31,485 bases of DNA from Actinomycetes bacterium (GCA_023403475.1 JAEYEL010000121.1:1-31485), one strand, 5' to 3'. Numbered from the stretch's first letter, positions 7,204 through 15,752 are shown. The notes: generated by a model from the letters alone, not told the origin. Numbers and translations: made by a program.

Positions 7204-8766
7204 ATGCCCGAGGCTACTATTATTGTAATCATTGCATTCGTTGCAATAGCCTGCATCGCCCTCGGTTTCGTCATCGCCCGGTTTCTTGTAAACGCGTCCA
7301 CGAAACGCGCAGCCGAGGAAGCCGAGAGCATGATCGCCGATGCGAAGAAGCAAGCCGAAACGATGCGCCGCGAGGCGCAGATTGAGGCGAAAGACCAGGT
7401 GCTCAAGTACAAGCAGGAGGCGGAAGCCGAGAACAAGGAGCGGTTGCGCGAGGTGCGCGCCGCCGAAAACCGCGTCACGCAACGCGAGGAATCGCTTGAC
7501 AGGCGCGAGGACTCGCTTGACAGGCGAGCGGAATCGCTCGATTCCCGCGAACATCAGCTGTCGTCGATGCAGGGGCAACTCGAACGGAGGGAAAGCGATA
7601 TCCACGAGGCGGAAGCCGAAGTGAGCGCACGGCTTGAACGCGTGGCGGGAATGACTCCCGAAGAAGCCAAAGCCGAGCTTCTCGACAACCTGAAGGATGA
7701 AGTGACGCACGAATCCGCAGCGATAATCCGCGATGCGGAGACGCGGGCAAAGGCCGAATCCGACAAAAAAGCGCGCATGATACTGAGCCTTGCCATCCAA
7801 CGCGTCGCAGCCGACCATTCGGCCGAGAACACGGTTTCCTCCATCCATATCCCGTCTGATGACATAAAAGGCCGCATCATCGGGCGCGAAGGGCGCAACA
7901 TTCGCTCGTTCGAGCAGATCACGGGAACGAACCTTATCATAGACGATACGCCCGAATGCGTGACAATATCGTGCTTCGATCCGGTTCGCCGCGAAATTGG
8001 GCGCGTGACCATGGAAAACCTTGTTGCAGACGGACGCATACATCCCGCGCGCATAGAGGAGATGTTCAGCAAGGCCGAATCGTATGTGAACCAACGTGTT
8101 CAAGAGGCAGGCGAACAGGCGACGTTCGACACGGGCATACACGACCTGCATCCAGAACTGGTACGCACGCTCGGCCGTTTGCGCTACCGTACTTCTTATG
8201 GGCAAAACGTGCTCAACCATTCGCTCGAGGTCGCCTATCTTGCCGGCGTCATGGCCTCCGAGCTCGGACTTGACCCTATACCGGCAAAACGCGCCGGCCT
8301 TCTTCACGACCTCGGCAAAGCCGTAGATCACGAGGTGGAGGGCAGCCATGCGGTTATCGGCGCCGATCTGGCTCGCCGTTTCGGCGAACGGCCGGCAATA
8401 GTGCATGCCATCGAAGCCCATCACAACGATGTGGAGCCCAACAGCGTCCTTGACGTTCTCGTGCAAGCTGCCGATGCCATTTCCGCAGCTCGTCCGGGAG
8501 CTCGCAAGGAAACGCTCGACGCCTACATCAAGCGTCTTGAGAAGCTTGAGGAAATCGCGAACTCGTACAAGGGCGTCGAGCGCACCTACGCCATCCAAGC
8601 TGGTCGCGAGGTTCGCGTCATGGTCGAGCCGGAAACCGTCGACGAGGCAGCCACCGTCGTGCTCGCCCATGATATCGCCCATCGTATAGAAAGCGAGATG
8701 CAGTATCCCGGGCAGGTGAAAGTCGTGGTCATTAGAGAAAGCCGCGCCATAGGCATCGCGAAGTAG
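7204..8766 (+). CDS. rny: Ribonuclease Y
   Basis: The 520-residue membrane-anchored endoribonuclease that starts mRNA decay in many Gram-positives. An N-terminal membrane helix (4-28) is followed by a long charged coiled coil (32-205) containing near-repeats of SLDRRE. A KH RNA-binding domain comes next (about 210-275, GRIIGREGRN). The HD catalytic domain follows (about 335-430) with H339 and the H368-D369 pair in LLHDLGKAVDHE, and then a C-terminal domain. The length matches Bacillus subtilis RNase Y (520). The ATG at 7204 follows AAAGGGGGAGCG. It lies after a 221-bp AT-rich gap, so it probably begins a new transcript that includes the next gene (2 bp away). Confidence 0.97.
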   Translation: MPEATIIVIIAFVAIACIALGFVIARFLVNASTKRAAEEAESMIADAKKQAETMRREAQIEAKDQVLKYKQEAEAENKERLREVRAAENRVTQREESLDRREDSLDRRAESLDSREHQLSSMQGQLERRESDIHEAEAEVSARLERVAGMTPEEAKAELLDNLKDEVTHESAAIIRDAETRAKAESDKKARMILSLAIQRVAADHSAENTVSSIHIPSDDIKGRIIGREGRNIRSFEQITGTNLIIDDTPECVTISCFDPVRREIGRVTMENLVADGRIHPARIEEMFSKAESYVNQRVQEAGEQATFDTGIHDLHPELVRTLGRLRYRTSYGQNVLNHSLEVAYLAGVMASELGLDPIPAKRAGLLHDLGKAVDHEVEGSHAVIGADLARRFGERPAIVHAIEAHHNDVEPNSVLDVLVQAADAISAARPGARKETLDAYIKRLEKLEEIANSYKGVERTYAIQAGREVRVMVEPETVDEAATVVLAHDIAHRIESEMQYPGQVKVVVIRESRAIGIAK

Positions 8767-8768
8767 CC

Positions 8769-9878
8769 ATGGGCGAGCAGGCTCTGACCACCTTTGTCGA
8801 AACAGTGTGCGGCGAAAGCCATCTTCGCGTCGAGGACGATCTTGGAGATGGCTTCGTCCGCCTGAGAAGCGCCGAGGCGGAGCGGAGGCAAGCGGCTCAC
8901 GACATCCGCTCAACCGAAGATGCGGTTATAGAGATGCTCAGAAACGCACGCGACGCAGATGCCCGCAACATCTTCCTCGCGGTCAACCGCGAAGGCTCAA
9001 CGCGCCGGCTCGTGATGATAGACGACGGCTGCGGGGTGCCGCCCGCCATGCACGAAAAGATCTTCGAACCACGTGTGACCTCGAAGCTCGATACCATGCA
9101 CTTCGACAAGTGGGGCGTACACGGACGGGGCATGGCCCTCTATTCGATTAAGGCGAACGCAGAGCAGGCCTATCTGGCTTTGTCCGATACGGGCATGGGA
9201 ACGTCTCTAGTGGTCGAGACGAACTTGGAGAAGCTTTCCGAAAAGAGCGACCAATCGACGTTTCCCCAGCTTGAGCCCAAAGACGATGGAACGTACCTCA
9301 TGCGCGGACCGAAAAACATCGTGCGAACCGCATGCGAGTTCGCGCTCGAAAGCAAGAAGATATGCGCGGTTTACCTCGGTTCCTCCACCGACATCGCCGC
9401 CACGCTTTACGCGTTCGGAAGCGCTGCGCTGCCCGCTTCCGCAAAGGCATTCGTTCGCGATGTCGGAGAAGTTCCCGTTTGCAAACGGCTTGCACTCGCT
9501 GCCGACCCCGCCGAGTTTGCGGCTATAGCCGCAGAACTCGGCCTGATCATTTCGGAGCGTTCGGCACGCCGCGCAATGGACGGCACTATCGCGCCGCTTG
9601 ACGACATGCTCGAAAAACTGCGCGGCAGCGGATTCGGCCAGTTCGGTGGGAGCAAAAGCACCGCTGCGCGCCGAACGCAGGACGGAAAGGGAAACGCTGC
9701 GAAAGACAGGCGCGGTCTTCGCTTGACGGATGCAGACGCGCACGAACTCGGGCAGAAGGTTCGCAAGGCTTATGCTGACATCGCCCCGCGTTACTACCTT
9801 GACCCGAACGTCGAACCCGCCATACGGGTAAATGGCGATGCCATCAGGATCACCATTCCCGTGGAAAAGATCAGCTGA
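8769..9878 (+). CDS. GHKL-type ATPase of unknown function
   Basis: A 369-residue protein whose first half has the Bergerat ATP-binding fold. The N box is E55-x3-N59-A-x-D62 (EMLRNARDADA), the G1 box is D85-D-G-C-G, and the G2 box is GVHGRGMAL (116-124). This is the pattern of the MutL/Hsp90/MORC-like branch rather than of a sensor kinase: no dimerisation or phospho-acceptor histidine domain precedes it, and there is no membrane segment. The second half (about 170-369) has no domain I recognise. It includes a basic, Gly/Ser-rich stretch (about 285-318) and ends in a short strand-rich piece. It starts 2 bp after rny and is followed by spoVS, suggesting co-expression with RNase Y. I do not assign a function. 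Confidence 0.75.
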   Translation: MGEQALTTFVETVCGESHLRVEDDLGDGFVRLRSAEAERRQAAHDIRSTEDAVIEMLRNARDADARNIFLAVNREGSTRRLVMIDDGCGVPPAMHEKIFEPRVTSKLDTMHFDKWGVHGRGMALYSIKANAEQAYLALSDTGMGTSLVVETNLEKLSEKSDQSTFPQLEPKDDGTYLMRGPKNIVRTACEFALESKKICAVYLGSSTDIAATLYAFGSAALPASAKAFVRDVGEVPVCKRLALAADPAEFAAIAAELGLIISERSARRAMDGTIAPLDDMLEKLRGSGFGQFGGSKSTAARRTQDGKGNAAKDRRGLRLTDADAHELGQKVRKAYADIAPRYYLDPNVEPAIRVNGDAIRITIPVEKIS

Positions 9879-9890
9879 CGACTTAGCTTA

Positions 9891-9919
9891 TTGCGCGCGA
9901 TTGAGTTTACCGATAGAAT
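9891..9919 (+). promoter_or_regulatory. Possible promoter of spoVS
   Basis: TTGCGC (9891-9896) and TAGAAT (9914-9919) are 17 bp apart in the 141-bp gap before spoVS. The hexamers match the consensus at 4 and 5 of 6 positions. The call rests only on these matches. Confidence 0.4.
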
Positions 9920-10019
9920 AGAACGCGGCATGCGCCAATGCGCCGAATGTGCGCAGCATATGAAAACGAAGCACCAACGAAGCATCAATCGAACGAGTGA
10001 AACGACGAAGGATATGCAG

Positions 10020-10373
10020 GTGTCTAACTTGAGCGAGCAGCGACCCGGTGTCGGTTGCCTAAAGGTTTCATCGAAGTCTTCTCCCGCATCGGTTGCCGGC
10101 GCCATTGCCGGCATGATAAAAGACGGCGTGCTTGTTGAGATACAGGCGGTTGGAGCAGGGGCGGTGAACCAAGCCGTCAAGGCCATTGCCATTTCGCGCG
10201 GTTTCCTTTCGCCCATAGGCATCGAGATCATGTGTATTCCCTCGTTTGCTGATATCGTTATAGACGGCGAATACCGGACCGCCATTCGCTTCGCCGTCGA
10301 ACCGCGTTACGAACGCGGCGTTGCGCCTGTAGGCGAGCCTTCTGCTCCCGAAGACGAAATCCATGATAGGTAG
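10020..10373 (+). CDS. spoVS: SpoVS family protein
   Basis: A protein of about 117 residues. Its core (LKVSSKSSPASVAGAIAG, AVGAGAVNQAVKAIAISRGF, CIPSFADIVIDGEYRTAIRF, AVEPR) is unmistakably SpoVS, an Alba-like small protein. It is named for a Bacillus sporulation gene but is widespread in non-sporulating bacteria. Compared with the 86-residue Bacillus protein it has about 14 extra residues at the N end and an acidic tail of about 20 residues. GTG at 10020 is preferred because GAAGGA (10007-10012) lies 7 bp upstream. An in-frame ATG at 10014 is only 1 bp from that site, and other upstream in-frame starts lack support. miaB follows after 11 bp. In sporulating Firmicutes spoVS also lies near rny, so the context is ancient. 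Confidence 0.9.
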   Translation: MSNLSEQRPGVGCLKVSSKSSPASVAGAIAGMIKDGVLVEIQAVGAGAVNQAVKAIAISRGFLSPIGIEIMCIPSFADIVIDGEYRTAIRFAVEPRYERGVAPVGEPSAPEDEIHDR

Positions 10374-10384
10374 TCAGGTAGTTT

Positions 10385-11767
10385 ATGCTCAACGTTTTCT
10401 CCAGCCTCACATTTCTCGTGCGCACGTTCGGCTGTCAGATGAACAAGCACGATTCCGAGCGCGTTTGCGGCATGCTCGAAGCGCTGGGCGCTCTTCCGGT
10501 AGCAACCGTCGAAGATGCCGACATCGTCGTTTTCATGACATGCTGCGTGCGGGAGGCGGCCGATGTGCGCTTGTACGGTCAGGTTGCCTCCTTGAAGAAC
10601 GTTCCTCTCCGCAAGGATTCGCCCCTCTCGAAGCGCATCGTCGCTGTCGGCGGCTGCATAGGGCAGCGGGACGGGGCGAAGCTGATGTCCGCGCTCCCGC
10701 ATCTTGACGTGGTGTTCGGAACGCACAACCTCGGCTCATTGCCAAAATTGCTTGAAACCGTACTGGAAGAAGGCGGGCATCAGGTAGAAATTCTCAGCGA
10801 GGCGAACGATTTCCCGACAAGCTTGCCTACCGAGCGCGAGCACGATTGGGCTGCCTGGCTTCCCATAACCATAGGCTGCAACAACTTCTGCACGTACTGC
10901 ATCGTGCCCTATGTGCGCGGCCGTGAAAAATCCCGCCCGCTTGAGGATATCGTAGGAGAAGCGGAGCGATATGTGGCCGCAGGCGTGAAGGAGATCACGC
11001 TTTTGGGGCAGAACGTGAACTCTTATGGTCGCGACCTTTACGGAGAGCCCCGCTTTGCGCGCGTGCTCGAAGAGCTCGATAAAACGGGCATTGAGCGCCT
11101 GCGGTTCGCCACGAGCCACCCCAAAGACCTCTCAGAGGAGGTCATTGCGAAGTTCGGAGCGCTCAAAAGCCTGATGCCCGCTCTGCATCTGCCGGTGCAA
11201 TCAGGCTCAAACGCCATTCTCGAAGCAATGAACAGGCACTATACGAGAGAACGCTATCTCGACCTTGTTTCCCGCCTTCGCAGCGTGCAACCCGATATCG
11301 CTCTTTCGACCGACATTATCGTGGGATTTCCCGGAGAGAGCGAACAGGACTTCGAAGACACGTACCGCCTTGTAGATGCTGTAGGATACCATCAGGTGTT
11401 CACGTTCATCTATTCGAAGCGCGAGGGAACGCCCGCCGCGAAGCTTCCCGATGATACGCCGCACGCCGTTGTGCAGGAGCGTTTCGACCGCTTGGTCTCG
11501 CTCGTTCAGGAGCACGCGTTCGAAGCGAACCAGCTCGAACGCGGCAGAACAGTGGACGTGCTCGTCGAGGGAGTGTCGAAGCGCGACGAAACCATGATAG
11601 CGGGGAAGAGCCCGAAGAACCAGACCGTTCATGCCCGCATTCCCCGAAACTGCGACCTTTCCGCCCTGACCGGGCAAATCGTGCGCGTGAACATAGAAGA
11701 GGCGCGGACATGGTATCTGACGGGAACCATGCTTGAAGGGAAAGACGGGGCCTATGCCGCAAGGTAA
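10385..11767 (+). CDS. miaB: tRNA methylthiotransferase MiaB
   Basis: A 460-residue radical-SAM enzyme that adds the 2-methylthio group to isopentenyl-adenosine 37 in tRNAs reading U-starting codons. MTTase cysteines are in TFGCQMN (Cys17), MTCCVREAA (Cys53) and GGCIGQR (Cys91). The radical-SAM site is CNNFCTYC (Cys165, 169, 172), and a TRAM domain ends the protein. FGCQMN and GREKSR are MiaB hallmarks and separate it from RimO upstream. The usual NTCSVRE motif reads MTCCVRE here, with Met in place of Asn and a second Cys. It is followed directly by miaA, which makes its substrate modification, with a 14-bp overlap. Confidence 0.96.
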   Translation: MLNVFSSLTFLVRTFGCQMNKHDSERVCGMLEALGALPVATVEDADIVVFMTCCVREAADVRLYGQVASLKNVPLRKDSPLSKRIVAVGGCIGQRDGAKLMSALPHLDVVFGTHNLGSLPKLLETVLEEGGHQVEILSEANDFPTSLPTEREHDWAAWLPITIGCNNFCTYCIVPYVRGREKSRPLEDIVGEAERYVAAGVKEITLLGQNVNSYGRDLYGEPRFARVLEELDKTGIERLRFATSHPKDLSEEVIAKFGALKSLMPALHLPVQSGSNAILEAMNRHYTRERYLDLVSRLRSVQPDIALSTDIIVGFPGESEQDFEDTYRLVDAVGYHQVFTFIYSKREGTPAAKLPDDTPHAVVQERFDRLVSLVQEHAFEANQLERGRTVDVLVEGVSKRDETMIAGKSPKNQTVHARIPRNCDLSALTGQIVRVNIEEARTWYLTGTMLEGKDGAYAAR

Positions 11768-12752
11768 CCTGCGCGAACACGGCTTCGATGCGATGCGTTC
11801 CCTTCGAAGCCCACTGATCTGCGTAGTGGGGTCTACGGCTTCGGGTAAATCCGATCTCGCCCAAGAGCTGGCATGCCGGCTTGACGGGGAAGTGGTCAGC
11901 GCAGATTCCATGCAGGTATACCGGGGAATGGACATCGGTACGGGAAAAGTCCCCAAATCCGAGCGCATCGTCGCCCATCATGGCCTCGATCTCGTTGACC
12001 CCGGCACGCCGTTTTCCGCCGCTGTTTTCCAGCAATATGCAAGAGAGCGCTTCGCGGACATCGACGCTCGCGGAAAGAGGGTCGTTCTTGCCGGGGGAAC
12101 GGGACTCTATGTTCGCGCGGCTATTGACGACTATCGTTTTCCGAAAGGCGATCAGCGGGAAAACCCCGTGAGGGACCGCTATTCCGCCTACGCCGAGACG
12201 CACGGAGCACATGCGCTGTGGCAGCTTCTGAACGAGCGGGATCCGGAAAGCGCGCGCGAGATTCACCCGAACAACGTGCGACGCGTCGTGCGGGCGTTCG
12301 AGCTGCTCGAAGAAGGCGCATCGTACGCCGTCCAGAAAAAGAACCTCGCCCATATCGCGCAAGCGGTGCCCGCGTGCCTCATTGGGCTTTCGGTGAGACC
12401 GGACGTTTTGGCGTCGCGCATCGACGCGCGCGTTGACCGCATGTTCGAGCAAGGTCTTGTCGAAGAGGTGGAGAATCTGTTAAGCAAAGGCTTTCGCAGC
12501 GGCATAACGGCTCCTCAGGCAATAGGATACAAGGAAGTGGTTTCAGCACTTGACGGAGCCATCTCCATGAAAGAGGCTCGAGAGAAGATAAAAACGGCGA
12601 CGCATAGATACGCCAAGCGGCAGCGCAGTTGGTTTAGAAAAGACGACAGGATAGCTTGGATAGATGCGAACGAACGCTGTTGCCGCACGTGGGCAGACGA
12701 GGCCTTGAAAATCATCGAGCGCGCCGATACCTGCTACAAGGAAGGTTGCTAG
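11754..12752 (+). CDS. miaA: tRNA dimethylallyltransferase MiaA
   Basis: A 332-residue enzyme that transfers a dimethylallyl group to adenosine 37 of tRNA, the step before MiaB. The P-loop is GSTASGKS (26-33), followed by SADSMQVYRGMDIGTGK, LAGGTGLY, NNVRRVVRAFE and the C-terminal TRRYAKRQRSWFRKD-like segment (THRYAKRQRSWFRKD). ATG at 11754 is chosen because a purine-rich GAAGGGAAAGACGGGG precedes it. An upstream in-frame TTG (11733) is less likely. It overlaps miaB by 14 bp and lies 4 bp from dapF, so tRNA modification and diaminopimelate synthesis genes form one transcript here. Confidence 0.95.
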   Translation: MPQGNLREHGFDAMRSLRSPLICVVGSTASGKSDLAQELACRLDGEVVSADSMQVYRGMDIGTGKVPKSERIVAHHGLDLVDPGTPFSAAVFQQYARERFADIDARGKRVVLAGGTGLYVRAAIDDYRFPKGDQRENPVRDRYSAYAETHGAHALWQLLNERDPESAREIHPNNVRRVVRAFELLEEGASYAVQKKNLAHIAQAVPACLIGLSVRPDVLASRIDARVDRMFEQGLVEEVENLLSKGFRSGITAPQAIGYKEVVSALDGAISMKEAREKIKTATHRYAKRQRSWFRKDDRIAWIDANERCCRTWADEALKIIERADTCYKEGC

Positions 12753-12756
12753 GAGT

Positions 12757-13695
12757 ATGAAAAGGGAATTTGCGAAGCTCCATGGCCTAGGAAACGATTT
12801 CGTCTTCTTCGACGACATGGAGAACACGATGAACCTGAGCGACGACCAAGTGAAGAGCTTGTGCGATAGGCATTTCGGCATAGGCGCCGACGGGGTCATT
12901 TTGGTTCGCCCTCCGAAAACCCCGGGGGCGCTTGCCTACATGCACTACATCAACTCCGACGGATCTTTAGCCCAGATGTGCGGCAACGGCGTGCGCTGCT
13001 TCGCAAAGTATCTGGTCGATTACGGTTACGCCGACGCATCCGGCAGCTTGATAGTTGACACCATGGCAGGACCTAAACCTATCACGTACACAACGGATGC
13101 AAACGGGCTTCTTGCGCTGGCTACGGTCGATATGGGAAGACCGATCCTTGACCCGAAGCTTGTGCCCGTGAACGCCCCTGTCGATGCCGTAAGCGATTCG
13201 GGTGAGGGTTATGTGCGAAACTTGGCCATTGCCTCTCCTTGGGGCACGTTTCGCTTCACCTGCGTGTCGATGGGAAACCCGCATGCCGTCTGCATACTCG
13301 ATGACTGGGAAAACCTTTCGGATGAACTGTTTTCAAACGAAGGGGAAAAGAACCTCGCCTCGCTGGATCTCGATCGAATCGGCGCGTATTTCGAGACGCA
13401 TCCTGTTTTTCCCGAGAAAACCAATGTGGAATTCGCCACTACGGCTTCGGACGGAATTCACATGCGCGTGTTCGAACGCGGATGCGGCGAGACCCTTGCA
13501 TGCGGCACGGGCGCATGCGCGACGAGCGTTGCCGCAGCGCTTTCGGGTTGGAAAGGACGCGAGAGCGACGTGCATTTGCTCGGCGGTGCGCTTCATGTTT
13601 CATGGGGCGAAAACGGGCACGTTCTCATGACCGGTCCAGCCCAGCTCGCCTTTACCGGATCCGTAGAGATAGAGGTTGGTTGCGCGTATGTCTGA
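12757..13695 (+). CDS. dapF: Diaminopimelate epimerase DapF
   Basis: A 312-residue PLP-independent epimerase converting LL- to meso-diaminopimelate for lysine and peptidoglycan. The two catalytic cysteines are present: Cys75 in MCGNGVRC and Cys249 in ACGTGACATS. The N-terminal FAKLHGLGNDFVFFD and the GNPHAV segment are typical. An AGGAG directly precedes the start. At 312 residues it is somewhat longer than the E. coli enzyme (274). Its last bases overlap hflX by 8 bp. A meso-diaminopimelate cell wall is thus likely, which fits the D-Ala-D-Ala carboxypeptidase at the right of the window. Confidence 0.97.
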   Translation: MKREFAKLHGLGNDFVFFDDMENTMNLSDDQVKSLCDRHFGIGADGVILVRPPKTPGALAYMHYINSDGSLAQMCGNGVRCFAKYLVDYGYADASGSLIVDTMAGPKPITYTTDANGLLALATVDMGRPILDPKLVPVNAPVDAVSDSGEGYVRNLAIASPWGTFRFTCVSMGNPHAVCILDDWENLSDELFSNEGEKNLASLDLDRIGAYFETHPVFPEKTNVEFATTASDGIHMRVFERGCGETLACGTGACATSVAAALSGWKGRESDVHLLGGALHVSWGENGHVLMTGPAQLAFTGSVEIEVGCAYV

Positions 13696-15037
13696 ATTCG
13701 AATCGCTTATCGTGAAAGGGGCACGCGCCCTTGACGAAGAACAAAGGGAGCGCGCGGTGCTCGTCGGGGTCGACAGACCGGGTTCCCCTTGGTCTGTTGC
13801 CTCGTCTTTGGCGGAGCTTGCCCGTTTGGTCGATACCGCCGGCGCCGACGTCGTGGCATCGACCTCCCAACGGCTCGAGGCTCCTAACCCGCGAACGTTC
13901 ATAGGCACGGGAAAAGCCGAAGAGGTTGCCGAACTGGCGCGCGCAAACGCCGCCGACCTCGTGATCTTCGATGATGAGCTGTCTCCTTCCCAGCAGTCGA
14001 ACCTGGAAAAGGTTATGGGACGCGAGGTGAAGGTCATAGACCGAACGGCTCTCATATTGGACATATTCGCTCTCCATGCCACAAGCAAGGAGGGGCGACT
14101 TCAGGTTCGTCTGGCGCAGAACCAATATCTGCTGCCCCGCCTGAAGGGGATGTGGGCGCACCTTGCTTCCAATCGCATGGGCGGAGGCGTCGGCTCTCGT
14201 TTCGGTGAAGGGGAAAGCCAGCTTGAAGTCGACCGACGCATGGTGCGCAAGCGCATCACCTCCATAAAGCGCGAGCTTGCACGCCTTTCCAAAGTACGCG
14301 AGCTTCAGCGCGAAAGCCGCTATGAAAGCGGCATGTTCAAGATAGCGCTCGCAGGATACACCAACGCGGGAAAGTCGAGCCTTCTGAACAAGCTCACGCA
14401 GGCCGATGTCCTTTCCTACGACAAACTGTTCGCAACGCTTGACTCCACTACGCGCAAGTTCGAGCTTCCCGAAGGTCGGGAGGTAACCCTCACCGATACC
14501 GTCGGCTTTATCCAAAAGCTTCCCACCACGCTCGTGGAGGCGTTCAAGTCGACCCTTGACGAGATAACCGGCGCAGATCTTATTCTGCATGTAATCGATG
14601 CCTCGTCCGAGGAGCGGGAAAATCAGCGCCTTGCCGTAGAAGACGTTCTCGAGCAGATCGGCGCAGCTTCAATCGAGCGGATAGAGGTGTACAACAAGGC
14701 CGATCTTCTCAGCGAGGAATCGGTTTCCGTTTTGGCTTCGAAGTATCCGCAGGCGCAGATCGTCTCCGCCGTAACAGGGCAGGGAATAGACGCCCTGGTG
14801 GCGAGAATAGCACAAGCCGCCTCGCTGACCGAAAAGCGCCTCGAGGTTTTGATTCCCTACCAGCGCGGAGACTTGGTGTCCATCGCTCATGAGCGATGCC
14901 GCATCGTTGCGGAAACACACGAAGAGCAGGGAACGAGGATCTCCCTTTTGGCGGGTTCCGCCTATAGGGGGCTTTTCGAACCCTACATTCTGGATTCTAC
15001 AGCCGACGGAATACGGCGACAACCTTGCCAGCAATAG
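13688..15037 (+). CDS. hflX: GTPase HflX
   Basis: A 449-residue ribosome-associated GTPase that splits or rescues stalled ribosomes under stress. The N-terminal HflX domain contains TFIGTGKAEE and DRTALILDIFALHATSKEG, followed by a helical region with MGGGVGSRFGEGESQLE. The G domain has G1 GYTNAGKS (223-230), G3 DTVGF (270-274) and G4 NKAD. The ATG at 13688 overlaps the dapF stop by 8 bp; a GAGG lies 12 bp upstream, and an upstream in-frame TTG is less likely. The last 41 bp run into the 3' end of lexA on the opposite strand, leaving no room for a terminator between the two genes. Confidence 0.95.
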   Translation: MSEFESLIVKGARALDEEQRERAVLVGVDRPGSPWSVASSLAELARLVDTAGADVVASTSQRLEAPNPRTFIGTGKAEEVAELARANAADLVIFDDELSPSQQSNLEKVMGREVKVIDRTALILDIFALHATSKEGRLQVRLAQNQYLLPRLKGMWAHLASNRMGGGVGSRFGEGESQLEVDRRMVRKRITSIKRELARLSKVRELQRESRYESGMFKIALAGYTNAGKSSLLNKLTQADVLSYDKLFATLDSTTRKFELPEGREVTLTDTVGFIQKLPTTLVEAFKSTLDEITGADLILHVIDASSEERENQRLAVEDVLEQIGAASIERIEVYNKADLLSEESVSVLASKYPQAQIVSAVTGQGIDALVARIAQAASLTEKRLEVLIPYQRGDLVSIAHERCRIVAETHEEQGTRISLLAGSAYRGLFEPYILDSTADGIRRQPCQQ

Positions 15038-15638
15038 AGCAGTCCCGCGTGATGATAGGCTCCATGCTCGAATTTTCCGGTTGCAGTCGAATATGATCAG
15101 ATTCCTTATAGAAACGCTTGACCGTTGCGCTGTCGTCGATGATGGCGACCACGATGTCTCCGTTGTTCGCTACCGGCTGCTCCTTCACGACGACGTAATC
15201 GCCGTCGTTGATGCCCGCCTCTATCATCGACTCGCCACGCACTGATAGCATGAAGGACGGAGCGTCGCCCACGATATCGGTAGGAAGAGTGATCGTGTCG
15301 GTAATGTTCTCCTCGGCAAGAATGGGCGTTCCGGCAGCGACATTGCCCACAAGGGGCACGTTCACCAGCTTGCTGAAGCTGGGTTGAAGAACGTTGGCTG
15401 CGGAAACGGAGGCGCCCTCAAGGGGATAGGTCAGCGCAATCGAGCGGGATTTCAAAGGATCGCGCTTTATGAGACCCTTCTTCTCGAGCGCCTTGAGATG
15501 AACGTGGACGGTCGAAGGGGAGGAGAGTCCAAGGCTCTGGCATACCTCTCGCACAGTGGGGCCGTAACCCTTTTCGCGAATGCAGTCCTCTATGCAGTCG
15601 AGAACAGCTTGCTGGCGCTTCGTCACTTTCAACGACAT
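14997..15638 (-). CDS. lexA: LexA repressor
   Basis: The 213-residue SOS repressor. A winged HTH at about 25-65 (TVREVCQSLGLSSPSTVHVH) binds operators. The self-cleavage bond is Ala102-Gly103 in GNVAAGTP. The catalytic pair is Ser137 (RGESM) and Lys174 (TVKRF), with the same 37-residue spacing as E. coli Ser119/Lys156. The ATG at 15638 is chosen because AGGAAG lies just upstream; a longer frame to 15752 would run through the promoter. It is divergent from an SOS-controlled gene and convergent with hflX, whose end it overlaps by 41 bp. A SOS box inside its own promoter indicates autorepression. Confidence 0.97.
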   Translation of the reverse strand: MSLKVTKRQQAVLDCIEDCIREKGYGPTVREVCQSLGLSSPSTVHVHLKALEKKGLIKRDPLKSRSIALTYPLEGASVSAANVLQPSFSKLVNVPLVGNVAAGTPILAEENITDTITLPTDIVGDAPSFMLSVRGESMIEAGINDGDYVVVKEQPVANNGDIVVAIIDDSATVKRFYKESDHIRLQPENSSMEPIITRDCSIAGKVVAVFRRL

Positions 15639-15698
15639 GGTTCTTCCTTTCCCGTAAAACGTACACCTGTTTCTTGAAACAAATGTTTTAAAAACCTC

Positions 15699-15727
15699 TT
15701 GACATGAACTTTTGTTCGGTCTATTAT
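15699..15727 (+). promoter_or_regulatory. Promoter of the gene divergent from lexA
   Basis: A perfect TTGACA (15699-15704) and TATTAT (15722-15727) are 17 bp apart, making this the stronger of the two facing promoters by sequence. A SOS box occupies the spacer. The start codon at 15771 is 43 bp beyond the -10 element. Confidence 0.85.
15705..15718 (+). promoter_or_regulatory. SOS box A in the lexA divergent region
   Basis: TGAACTTTTGTTCG carries the GAAC-N4-GTTC core of the Gram-positive LexA site. It lies wholly within the -35/-10 spacer of the rightward promoter, and also just downstream of the leftward (lexA) -10 element, so it could affect both. Confidence 0.87.
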
Positions 15728-15752
15728 AATCGCGAACAAAGGTTCTACGCAA
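15723..15752 (-). promoter_or_regulatory. lexA promoter
   Basis: Read on the minus strand: TTGCGT (15752-15747), 18 bp, then perfect TATAAT (15728-15723). The spacer holds SOS box B. The two -10 elements of the divergent promoters overlap in the segment TATTATAAT, so the polymerases cannot both occupy the region. Confidence 0.75.
15733..15746 (-). promoter_or_regulatory. SOS box B (lexA autoregulation)
   Basis: Read on the minus strand it is AGAACCTTTGTTCG, again with the GAAC-N4-GTTC core. It fills the spacer of the lexA promoter. Its centre is 28 bp from that of box A, somewhat over two and a half helical turns. Confidence 0.85.

Noticed and set aside
7186..8913. Open frame of 575 codons on the minus strand opposite rny
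   Set aside because: It mirrors RNase Y, a certain gene; long antisense frames are common in GC-rich coding DNA, and its translation has no recognisable domain.
15639..15752. Upstream extension of lexA to 15752
   Set aside because: The extension would translate through the lexA promoter and SOS box, lacks a ribosome site, and does not match the LexA N terminus; the ATG at 15638 has AGGAAG before it.
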